This document shows positions 37,244-45,552 of a stretch of 45,552 nt of DNA, one piece after another; the first letter of the stretch is position 1, and every line of letters starts with the position of its first letter. The translations under genes were made by a program, and so were the position numbers. The notes under the pieces were generated by a model, which worked only from the letters and a program-made list of their open reading frames with translations, searched no databases and had not been told where the DNA came from. This stretch comes from Symbiodinium natans (lineage: Eukaryota > Sar > Dinophyceae > Suessiales > Symbiodiniaceae), in contig CAJNDS010000187.1 in assembly GCA_905221605.1 (NCBI GenBank), forward strand, positions 157,501 to 203,052. The letters run 5' to 3'.

Positions 37244-40200
37244 ATGTCAGATATGAACAGCGCCGACCTGGTAAGAGACGGAGGACAAAATCAAGGCGAT
37301 GCGTGCAGTTGCCGTTCCGAGCTAAGAGCCTTCTCCCCCTTCCTTCCGTCTAGACCCATGTTAGCCCCGAGCCTAAAACCCGAATTCCAATTGCTTCGCC
37401 TTTCCTGGGCTGAGACTATGTGAAGCAGGGTATATGTTACTGTGATTGGTGAGTGTATATGAGGTTCCTTTTTAATATTGGTGAGTGTATATACTTGGTG
37501 GCCTTTTGGGGGTACAAGAAATATAAACCCTACTTCATGTCATAGGTACTCATAACCACAGCTATCAATCTACTTATAACCTACTTGGGGACTTAGGAGA
37601 CTTTGGGGGCTTAAAAGCACAGTTATGATTGGGGCTATAAGTACCCTGAACCCTAAACCCTAAAACCTTAAACCCTAAACCCTAAACCCTAAACCCTAAA
37701 CCCTAAACCCTACACCCCCGTCGCAGACCCGCGAAGGCCAGGACGGGAGGTGGCCAACGAGCTGGGGGCTGATGCCGCTGCCTTGGCTGCGCGGCTGCGG
37801 GAGGCGGGCTTTTTGGGTTTAGGGTTTAGGGTTTAGGGCTTGTTTATTTCGGGTTTAGGGTTTTGGGTTTAGGTTTTGGGAAGGGGGGTTTTGGGCTCAG
37901 GGAAGTTTAAGGTTTTTGGGTTTTTCGGGGCGTTCGATGTTTGGGTTTTTTCCGGGGATTTTGGGGCCTGAGGGGTTTCAGGCAGCTAAATCGGGGGCTT
38001 TCTGTAGGATTGAAAACCTCAACAGCCTTGCCACCCTAAACCCTAGACCCTAAACCCTAAACCCAAAACCCTAAACCCCAAAACCCTAAACCCTAAACCC
38101 GAAAGTCCCCAAAAACGCTGGGAGGTGCTCGCCACGCACCTCACCTCGCTGCAACGCTACGCCGCCGTGAGCTCAGTGGGCCTTAGCCCCGGAGAAATTT
38201 AGGGTTTTAGGATTTAGGGTAAGTACCCTGATAGCCCCAAGTCTCCGAAGTGCCCAAAGTGCCCCAGGTACCCCCAAGTGCCAGAATTGCCCTCAGTACC
38301 CGAGTTCCCCTAGGTTCCCTAGTTCCCCTAGTTCCCTAGTTCCCCTAGTTCCCCTAGTTCCCTAGTTCCCCTAGTTCCCCTACTTCCCCTAGTTGCCCTA
38401 AGTACGCTACTAACCCTGGTTGCCCCCAGTACCCTAGGTACCCTAAGTCCTTTAAATACCCAAGCTGCCCTGGGTACTCTAATTGCCCTCAGAAATTGCC
38501 CCAGATACCTTACGCACCCTAAGCACCCTAAGCACCCTAAGCACCCTAAGACCCCCGACGACACGGAACCGGTCGGTGGCCCTGTCGCGCGCTTTCTTGC
38601 CTGCTCGGACAAGTGCTAGCTTAGCAACATGAGGTCGGGTTGAGGTACTGGGGGTTCAGAGGATTCCGAGATGCGAGAAAGGAGGTTCTGGGACGCAACT
38701 TGCTTGACCGGAAGGTTCCCTGATGGCACCGCGCCGCAAAGGAAGCAGAAAACGGGAGATGAAAAACCGGCAGTGAAGGCAATGCCAAGGTAACAGGAGA
38801 TGCCAAAAGCGAAAGGAGGAGAAAGATGATGAAAAGGAAGGAAAAAGGCCAAAACCCGAGCCGAAGGCAGCACCGAATTTCTGAGTCGTGGTGTGGCTTG
38901 GGCTTGTCGCCATGGGCCGCCTAAACCCTAAACCCTAAATCCTAAACCCTGAACCCTAAACCCTAAACCCTAGACCCTAGACCCTAAACCCCAAACCCTA
39001 AACCCTAAACCCTAAACCCCAAACCCTAAATCCCAAACCCCAAACCTTCAACTTTGGCATGCCAGTCCTTGTCCCTCTGTGGCGCAGACTTGAAGGTCGA
39101 TGGCTCTGTTTGCAACCTTTTCATTCTGTCTTGGCCTTCATCATCCCTTTGTGAAAAACCTGTTTAGGGTTTAGGGTTTAGGGTTTAGGGTTTAGGGCCA
39201 GTTTAGGGTTTAGGGTTTAGGGTTTAGGGTGCGTACCTCATAAACCCAAATAAGTAAATGTAAAATTTCCCAAAAGCCAGCTAGGTCGGCTTTTTAATCT
39301 TGTCTCTTTTTCCTTATTTGGGCTTACCAGGGGCACACTTTTCAAAGGGTTTAGGGTTTAGGGTTTAGGGTTTAGGGGTTAGGGTGTGGCCGTAGTTTCC
39401 CTACTTATAACCCTACCTGCCCTCCATGACAGCCCTGGTTTGACGGGCCTGGAGACTTCGATCATTGCAGGGACTTGGGTGGGTGGTTTAGGGTTCGGGC
39501 TCAGGGATTAGGATGTAAGGGTTTAGGAGAAACCCTAAGCCCTAATCCCTAAACGGCTAAACCCTAAACCCTAATTTAACCTTCCCGAAAGTCCCTACAA
39601 TGCCCACATGAAAGTGCCTAAAACCTTGAACCCTAAAGGCCCTAAAGTTCTGAACCCCTACAGCCTGAACTTCTGGAAGATCGCGAGAAAACAAAACATT
39701 CGCAACTTGAGTTTAGGGTTTAGGGCTTAGGGTTTAGGATTTCCTTGCTAGTGATTGTGACTGTGGCCACGGTTGCTGCAACCAGAACGGACTCAACTCA
39801 CAACTCGCAACTCACAAAGCCCTAAACCCTTTCAGGGTAATTCGTAACCCATTAAGGTTTAGGTTTTAGGGTTTAGGGTTTAGGGTTTCGGGATGTTAAG
39901 GGTACTTAGCAGCTCATTATAAGTGTAGTTATAACCCACATATAAGCCCCTTAAGTACCCTAGTCGGATTATAGTTTGGTTATCAGTGCAGTTACCTAAC
40001 CCCTAAACCCTAAACCCTAAACCCTAACCCTAAACCCTAAACCCTGAACCCTGAACCCTGAACCCTGAACCCTAAACCCTGAACCCTAAACCCTAAACCC
40101 TGAACCCTGAACCCTGAACCCTGAACCCTAAACCCTAAACCCTGAACCCTGAACCCTGAACCCTAAACCCTAAACCCTAAACCCTAATCCCTTATTGTGG

Positions 40201-42556
40201 GCTACTACGTACCATGAACCTCCAAGTAAGCTCTAAACCCGATAAGTGCCGACCCAGGCCGAGTGCGCGTCTGCCGGCCCCGTGGCTGTCGCTTAAGGGT
40301 TTAGGGTTTAGGGTTTAGGGTTTAGGGTTTAGGGTTTAGGGTTTAGGGTTTAGGGTTTAGGGTTTAGGGTTCAGGGTTTGCGGTTTAGGGTTTAGGGTTT
40401 TGAGGTTAGGGATTTGGCGGCTTGAAGTCGCTCATTGGTCAACTTCTGTGTGTGTTGGCTGAGAGGATTTGGGGCAAACGCTGTACCCTGAACCCTAAAG
40501 TCTGCACCCTACAACCTGAACCCTAAACACTGAACCCTAAACCCTAAACCCTAAACCCTAAACCCTAAACCCTAAACCCTAAACCCTAAACCCTAAACCC
40601 TAAACCCTAAACCCTAAACCCTAAACCCTGAACCCTGAACCCTTAAACCCTAAACCCTAAACCTTAAACCCTAAACCCTAAACCTTGAACCCTAAATCCC
40701 AAGCCCTTGAAAGTCGTCTACATCTGAAGGCTTGCAGACTCAGGGTTCGGATCCCTTCAGCCCTGACTCAATAACTAACCGGAACGCTAAACCCTAAACG
40801 CTGAACCTTATGTCGTACACCCTACACCCTGAACTCTAAACCCTAAACCCTAAACCCTAAACCCTAAAGCCTAAACCCTAAACCCTAAGCCCGCCCAGGC
40901 CCATATTCGCCTTCCTTCTTTTTTGGGACTAGAGTTTTTTGAGGGGTTTGCGCGGAAAGGGCATAGGGTGAGCTTGCAAGGTCCATAGCTTGGGCTCAGC
41001 TTAGGGCGCAGGGGTTTAAGGCTTCGTGGGGAACCCTATGTTAAAACCCTAAACCCCAAACCCGGAACTAAACCTCAACCCTAAAGCTCTCAAACCCTAA
41101 ACCCCCAAAAGCCTAAAGCCCCCCACCACTACACCCTGAAACCCTAAACCCTTATCCCTTAAGTCCAAACACTCAACCCTAAACCCCCAACCCCGAAACT
41201 AAGCCCTCAACCCTGAAGCCCGAATACCCTAGATCCCTGAAACCCTGCACCCTAAACCCTAAACCCTCAACCCTAAATCCTAAGCCCTAAGCCCTAAGCC
41301 CTAAACCCTAAACCCTAAACCCTAAACCCTAAACCCTAAACCAGCAACCCCTAAGCCCCAAATCAACCCAGGAGGAACCCCGGAGCCAGAGTCAAGGCCT
41401 CCAGCCGGGCGCCCAGCGGTTGGGGGGCTAAATCCTAAACCCTAAACCCTAAACCCTAAACCCTAAACCCTAAACCCTAAACCCTAAACCCTAAACCCTA
41501 AACCCTAAACCCTAAACCCTAAACCCTAAACCTTGAACCCCAAATGTGGGATTTTGGGATTTGCCCAGAATTGTGGGGTCTGGGGCTTGGGATTCCTTGT
41601 CTTGATGCCTAGATTGAGGATTCCAGTACATTGGGGGTGTATTAGGGCTAGATCGCACGGTCAGGGTTAGGGTTCCAGGCTAAGAGCCCTAAGCTAGCTT
41701 GAGAAATTTTGAGTTGGAAGGGACCTGGGTTACCCTAGGCTTATGTAGAGTTTAGGGCTTGGGGCGTGTGGTTTAGAGTTCCTGAAGTTGGGTTTAGTTT
41801 GTAGAGATGATTAGGGCCAGGTTCAGAGGCTAAGGGTTTCGGGCTTGGGGGGCTCCATGTGTTTACGGCCCAGAGCCAAAGCCCTGTCGCTTAGGCACGC
41901 ACACCGAGCACCTCCACAACCCGCCGAACCCTGAACCCTAAACCCTAAACCCTAAACCTTAAACCCTAAACCCTAAACCTTAAACCCTAAACCCTAAATC
42001 CCTTAACCCTAAATCCCTTAACCCCAAACCCCTGAATCCCCAACTGCCCCAACCTAAATCTCCAACATGGCAGCAGAGGCAGGCCCCCTGGGCTCGACAT
42101 TTCTGTGACGCCAGCCTGTTTCACCCTGTAGCTTAAGGGATGAGGGTTGTGGGTTTAGGACTTCAAAGCACTGCCCTAAACCCTAAACCCTAAACCCTAA
42201 ACCCTAAACCCTAAACCCTAAACCCTAAACCCTAAACCCTAAACCCGAAGGCCTAAGCCCTAAGCACTAAGCCCTGAATCCAAGCCCCAAGGCCTCAGGG
42301 TTGTAAAGCCCTTAACCCAACACAAAAATAACAAGCGACGGCCCTGAATCAAAAAAGCCGCAGCTTATGTCAAGGGAGCTGAAACGGTTTCGGATTAGGG
42401 TTTAGGGTTTAGGGTTTAGGGTTTAGGGCTTAGGGTTTAGGGTTTAGGGTTTAGGGTTTCGGGTGGTATCTCCCCGGCTTGCTGGCCGGAACGCTCGATG
42501 CCACCGCCTGCCGAGCCTGCCCTTGACAAAGGCGCGGCGCTTGCTTTGGGCTCAGA
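37244..42556 (+). CDS. Unrecognised gene of micro-exons, 3' partial
   Basis: It starts MSDMNSADL (37244-37270, donor GTAAGA). Exon 37750-37803 (VANELGADAAALAARLRE, GC donor) and exon 38125-38166 (VLATHLTSLQRYAA, GTGAGC) follow in phase 0. Further islands: 38682-38714, a Lys/Glu-rich region about 38730-38880, 39066-39161, 39331-39348, 39433-39485, 39664-39710, 39752-39818, 40258-40298, 40738-40785, 40933-40967, 41372-41426, 42074-42127, 42364-42386 and 42516-42556. Chained phases give GHTFQR + PWFDGPGDFDHCRDLGG + LNFWKIARKQNIRNL. No stop was reached; the gene probably continues past the satellite. Introns start GTTTAGGG (39162, 39349, 39486, 39711) or in the reverse orientation with GC (39819, 40786, 41427, 42557). 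No domain is recognised. Confidence 0.5.
37635..37715 (-). repeat. CCCTAAA array before exon 37750
   Basis: Near-perfect units. The preceding 37520-37630 contains CTACTTATAACC-like sequence related to the dispersed module. Confidence 0.8.
37817..38124. repeat. TTTAGGG then CCCTAAA intron
   Basis: TTTAGGG-like at 37812-37990 and CCCTAAA at 38034-38100: inverted-end layout within about 320 nt. Confidence 0.8.
38205..38560 (+). repeat. CCCTAGTTCC and ACCCTAAGC repeats
   Basis: CCCCTAGTT/CCCTAGTT units (38288-38400), then CCCTAAGTA-type spacers and four copies of the 10-mer CACCCTAAG (38515-38550). It is telomere-like but with longer period. Confidence 0.8.
38682..38882 (+). CDS. Lys/Glu-rich exon region of the 3' partial gene
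   Basis: EVLGRNLLDRK (38682-38714, donor GTTCCC) is followed by two coding-like pieces in other frames: APQRKQKTGDEKPAVKAMP before GTAACA, and EEKDDEKEGKRPKPEPKAAP ending in TGA at 38880. The joins between them are unresolved, since the gaps are only about 26 nt. The TGA may be real, which would split the region into two genes. Confidence 0.35.
38920..39055 (-). repeat. CCCTAAA array with CCCCAAA variants
   Basis: Precedes exon 39066. Confidence 0.85.
39066..39161 (+). CDS. Exon, 32 codons, donor GTTTAGGGTTTAGGG
   Basis: After 'catgccag' the frame SLSLCGADLKVDGSVCNLFI continues to LCEKP in phase 0-0 and meets GTTTAGGG. The downstream exon (39331) is only six codons. Confidence 0.5.
39331..39348 (+). 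CDS. 18-nt micro-exon
   Basis: A long pyrimidine stretch and 'ggcttaccag' precede GGGCACACTTTTCAAAGG, read GHTFQR, which is followed at once by GTTTAGGG. Phase 0-0 allows seamless joining of 39161 to 39433. Confidence 0.4.
39433..39818 (+). CDS. Three small exons with telomeric donors
   Basis: 39433-39485 (PWFDGPGDFDHCRDLGG, donor GTTTAGGG), 39664-39710 (with phase 2 carried over: LNFWKIARKQNIRNL, donor GTTTAGGG) and 39752-39818 (IVTVATVAATRTDSTHNSQL, donor GCCCTAAACCC). The second and third are also open in another frame (PELLEDREKTKHSQL, then DCDCGHGCCNQNGL), so the reading given rests on the phase of the first. Confidence 0.45.
39819..40257 (-). repeat. Intron with mixed CCCTAAA/CCCTGAA blocks
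   Basis: Donor GCCCTAAACCC; TTTAGGG patch at 39845-39890; a TTATAAG/TTATAACC module at 39900-39995; then 40005-40190 alternating CCCTAAA and CCCTGAA blocks. Confidence 0.8.
40299..40737. repeat. TTTAGGG array then CCCTAAA array
   Basis: TTTAGGG 40299-40400, unique 40405-40490, CCCTAAA 40530-40700: inverted-end layout. A short possible exon lies at 40459-40480. Confidence 0.85.
40786..41371 (-). repeat. CCCTAAA introns around exon 40933
   Basis: Starts GCTAAACCC. Arrays at 40830-40890 and 41235-41342, degenerate between. Exon 40933-40967 (FFEGFARKGHR) ends before GTGAGC. Confidence 0.8.
41372..42556 (+). CDS. Distal exons of the 3' partial gene
   Basis: 41372-41426 (EEPRSQSQGLQPGAQRLG, donor GCTAAATCC), about 41896-41921, 42074-42127 (QRQAPWARHFCDASLFHP, donor GTAGCT), 42364-42386 (LMSRELK) and 42516-42556 (PALDKGAALALGSE, donor GCCTTAAACCC). 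Each has an AG acceptor and is surrounded by CCCTAAA or TTTAGGG arrays. Confidence 0.4.
41427..42073. repeat. CCCTAAA array, unique G-rich core, CCCTAAA
   Basis: Array 41430-41535 starting as a GC donor, about 350 bp of G-rich diverged sequence, then CCCTAAA/CCCTTAA at 41930-42040. Confidence 0.8.
42128..42515. repeat. CCCTAAA and TTTAGGG arrays around exon 42364
   Basis: CCCTAAA at 42175-42247 before, and TTTAGGG at 42396-42460 after, the 23-nt exon. Confidence 0.8.
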
Positions 42557-42559
42557 GCC

Positions 42560-42807
42560 TTAAACCCTAACCCTAAACCCTAAACCCTAAACCCTAAACG
42601 GAGGGCCTATTTTTTGGGGTCTTTTTTTTTTTTTTTTGGGCCTTTTTTTTATTTTTTTTTTTTTGGTCGATTTTCTTGGTTTTTCCTAAGAAAACCACCA
42701 TTCCCTCCATATTTTTAAAGGATTTGATGCATTTTCGTGGTTTTTCGTACGAAAAACAGTCATTTCTCTGTGGTTTCATAGGAAAGCGTTATTTCTGGTA
42801 GGTTTTA
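42560..42807. other. CCCTAAA end, T-runs and unique sequence
   Basis: Short CCCTAAA array (42562-42598), long T-runs (42606-42666), then AT-rich sequence with an inverted 'gtttttcgtacgaaaaac' at 42739-42756. No gene was seen. Confidence 0.6.
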
Positions 42808-42972
42808 GAAGGAAAGAAGGAAAGAAAGGAAGGAAGGAAGGATGAAAGAAAGGAAGAAAACAAGGAAGGAAGGAAGGAAGGAAGGAAGGAAGAAAGGAGG
42901 GAAGGAAGAAAGGAAGGAAGCAAGGAAGGAAGAAAGGAAGGAAGAAAGGAAGGAAGCAAGGAAGGAAGAAAG
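42808..42972 (+). repeat. (GGAA)n/(GGAAGAAA)n microsatellite
   Basis: About 165 bp of purine-only GGAA/GAAA repeats that end where the satellite array starts. Confidence 0.9.
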
Positions 42973-45552
42973 GAAGCGTGCTTCGAAGCCCAAGAAACTA
43001 GTTGAAAAACATCGTGTGAGCATTGTGTTTGCAAATGGGGGCGGCTGCGCCCCCCCCAACCCCCCGCTTTTTTTAAGCCGTGCTGAGCGTGCTTCAAAGC
43101 CCAAGAAACTTGTTGACACCCATCATGTGAGCAGGGTGTTTGCAAATGGGGGGGGGGCTGCCCCCCCCCCCCCCCCGCAACCCCCAACCCCCCCCCCAAC
43201 CCCCCCCCCAACCCCCCCCCCCACCCCCCCCCAAACCCCCCCCCGCTTCTTTTTAAGCCGTACCAAGCGTGCTTTCAAAGCCCAAGAAACTAGTTGAAAA
43301 AACATCGTGTGAGCATTGTGTTTGCAAATGGGGGGGGCTGCGCCCCCCCCAACCCCCCCGCTTTTTTTTTAAGCCGTGCAGAGCGTGCTTCAAAGCCCAA
43401 GAAACTTGTTGACACCCATCATGTGAGCATGGTGTTTGCAAATGGGGGGGGGCTGCGCCACCCCCCAACCCCCGCCCGCTTTTTTTAAGCCGTACCAACT
43501 GTGCTTCAAAGCCCAAGAAACTAGTTGAAAAACATCGTGTGAGCATTGTGTTTGCAAATGGGGGGGCTGCGCCCCCCCCAACCCCCCCGCTTTTTAAGCC
43601 GCGCAGAGCGCGCTTCAAAGCCAAGAAAACTTGTTGACACCCATCATGTGAGCAGGGTGTTGCAAATGGGGGGGGGGCTACGCAAAGCCCAAGAAAACTA
43701 GTTGAAAAAACCATCGTGTGAGCATTGTGTTTGCAAATGGGGGGGGCGCCCCCCCCAACCCCCCCGCTTTTTTCAGCCGAAGCCCAAGAAAACTAGTTGA
43801 AACCCTCATGTGAGCAGGGTGTTTGCAGAGGGGGCACAGCCCCCCAACCCCCGCTTCTTTGAAGCCGTACCAAAGCGGCTTCAAAGCCCAAGAAAACTAG
43901 TTGAAAAGCAATGTGTGAGCATTGTGTTGCAAATGGGGGGGGCTGCGCCCCCCCAAACCCCCCGCTTTTTTTAAGCCGTGCAGAGCGCGCTTCAAAGCCA
44001 AAGAAATGTGACACCCATCTGTGAGCAGGTGTTTGCAAATGGGGGGGGGGCTGCGCCCCCACCCCAACCCCCCACCGCTTCTTTTAAGCCAGTTACCAAG
44101 CGTGCTTCAAAGCCCAAGGGCAGCCCAAGAAACTAGTTGAAAAACATCGTGTGAACATTGCAAAATGGGGGTGGCTGCGCCCCCCCCTAACCCCCCGCTT
44201 TTTTGCAGCCAACGCGCAAGAAAGTAGTTGAAACCCATCATGTGAGAGCAGGGTGTTTGCAGATGGGGGGCACAGCCCCCCAAAACCCCCCGCTTCTTTT
44301 AAGCTGTACCAAGCGTGATTCAAAGCCAAGAAACTAGTTGAAAAACATCGTGTGTGGCATTGTGTTTGCAAATGGGGGGGGTGCGCCCCCCCAACCCCCG
44401 GCTTTTTTTAAGCCGTGCAGAGCTGTGCTTCAAAGCCAAGCCAAGAAACTTGTTGCCCCATCATGTGAGCAGGGTGTTTGCAATGGGGGGGGGCTGCGCC
44501 CCCCCAAACCCCCCCGCTCTTTTTCCGTACCAAGCGTGCTTCAAAGCCCAAGAAACTAGTTGAAAAAACATCGTGAGCATTGTGTTTGCAAATGGGGGGG
44601 GCTGCGCCCCCCCAAACCCCCGCTTTTTTTAAGCCGCGCAGAGCGCGCTTCAAAGCTCAAGAAAATTGTTAACACCCATCATGTGAGCAGGGTGTTTGCA
44701 AATGGGGGGGGGGCTGCGCCGCCCCCAACCCCCCCGCTTCTTTTAAGCCGTTCAAAGCGCAAGAAACTAGTTGAAAAAACATCGTGTGAGCATTGTGTTT
44801 GCAAAGGGGGGGGGCTGCGCCCCCCCCCCAACCCCCGCTTTTTATCAGCCGAAGGCCCAAGAAATAGTTGAAACCCATCATGTGAGCAGGGGTGTTTGCA
44901 GATGGGGGGCACAGCCCCCCAACCCCGCTTCTTTTAAGTCGTACCAAGCTTGCTTCAAAGCCCAAGAAACTAGTTGAAAAACATCGTGAGCATTGTGTTT
45001 GCAAATGGGGGGGGCTGCGCCCCCCCCAACCCCCCCGCTTTTTTTAAGCCGTGCAGAGCGCGCTTCAAAGCCCAAGAAACTTGTTGACACCCATCATGTG
45101 AGCAGGGTGTTTGCAAATGGGAGGGGCTGCGCCCCCCCCCAACCCCCCCCGCTTCTTTTAAGCCGTACCAAGCGTGCTTCAAAGCCCAAGGGCAGCCCAA
45201 GAAACTAGTTGAAGAACATCGTGTGAACATTGCAAATGGGGGTGGCTGCGCCCCCCCTAACCCCCCCGCTTTTTTGCAGCCAACGCGCAAGAAAGTAGTT
45301 GAAACCCATCATGTGAGCAGGGTGTTTGCAAATGGGGGGCACAGCCCCCCCAACCCCCCCGCTTCGTTTAAGCTGTACCAAGCGTGCTTCAAAGCCCAAG
45401 AAACTAGTTGAAAAACATCGTGTGTGCATTGTGTTTGTTAATGGGGGGGGCTGCGCCCCCCCCAACCCCCCCGCTTTTTTTAAGCCGTGCAGAGCGTGCT
45501 TCAAAGCCCAAGCCAAGAAACTTGTTGACACCCATCATGTGAGCAGGGTGTT
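42973..45552 (+). repeat. Satellite array, ~110-bp units with hairpin
   Basis: About two dozen units of 100-120 bp reach the right edge. Two main types alternate, one with AAACTAGTTGAAAAACATCG and one with AAACTTGTTGACACCCATCA. Each has GTGTTTGCAAAT followed by a G-run, CTGCGC and a C-run (perfect hairpin), then CCGCTTTTTTTAAGCCG. Marked sub-variants recur about 1,069 bp apart (44109 and 45178). No protein is coded; Gly/Pro-rich frames are artefacts. Its position after exon 42516-42556 suggests it is intronic or downstream of the gene. Confidence 0.85.

Noticed and set aside
42789-45531. Many frames over the satellite, both strands
   Set aside because: They follow unit periodicity and G/C runs; the same peptides recur with frameshifts from run-length change.
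42973-45552. CRISPR array
   Set aside because: Units of about 110 bp without short conserved repeats and unique spacers, in a eukaryotic context.
1-45552. tRNA, rRNA or bacterial-type operons
   Set aside because: No cloverleaf or rRNA core sequence was noticed, and there are no Shine-Dalgarno-led gene runs.

Overview
The window looks like nuclear DNA of a dinoflagellate, most likely a Symbiodiniaceae-type or related alga. This is inferred from four things seen together: TTTAGGG-type telomeric heptamers throughout, all recognisable genes on one strand and packed head to tail, many GC-AG introns next to GT-AG introns, and one gene of a kind I know only from dinoflagellates. No search could be run, so species and genus are not claimed.

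Layout, all on the + strand. (0) 144-6688: small exon islands of one or more unrecognised genes, buried in telomere-like repeats. (1) 7305-19720: a long gene of about 30 exons with ordinary short introns, apart from one telomere-repeat intron at 10436-11377 and repeat patches near 13.6 and 18.9 kb. Its N-terminal exons resemble a methyltransferase-like, dinoflagellate-expanded family. (2) about 20223-31165: a gene of many exons of roughly 30-120 nt, almost every intron made of TTTAGGG/CCCTAAA sequence; five exons at 27034-29962 join into a J domain with an intact HPD motif. (3) 31265-37178: a TPR-SET (putative lysine methyltransferase) gene with a 2.4-kb intron of satellite and low-complexity DNA. 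(4) 37244 to at least 42556: an unrecognised gene of very small exons (down to 18 nt) split by telomere-repeat introns and running off the right edge. The last 2.6 kb (42970-45552) is a satellite with about 110-bp units and a higher-order period of about 1,069 bp.

The main observation is that the telomeric heptamers are intronic. Many introns begin GTTTAGGG directly at the exon end and carry CCCTAAA-orientation repeats before the acceptor AG, so their ends are inverted repeats. Others start inside the opposite orientation (GTAAACCC, GCCCTAAA, GCTAAACC). The repeats therefore supply the 5' splice sites. This suggests an introner-like family, or telomeric DNA inserted at breaks and domesticated as introns. 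Shared non-telomeric modules occur in distant introns, which supports copying.

Limits: exon boundaries were read by eye from reading frame, splice dinucleotides and phase. Where phases of neighbouring exons do not close I say so. Exon lists of genes 0, 2 and 4 are incomplete.
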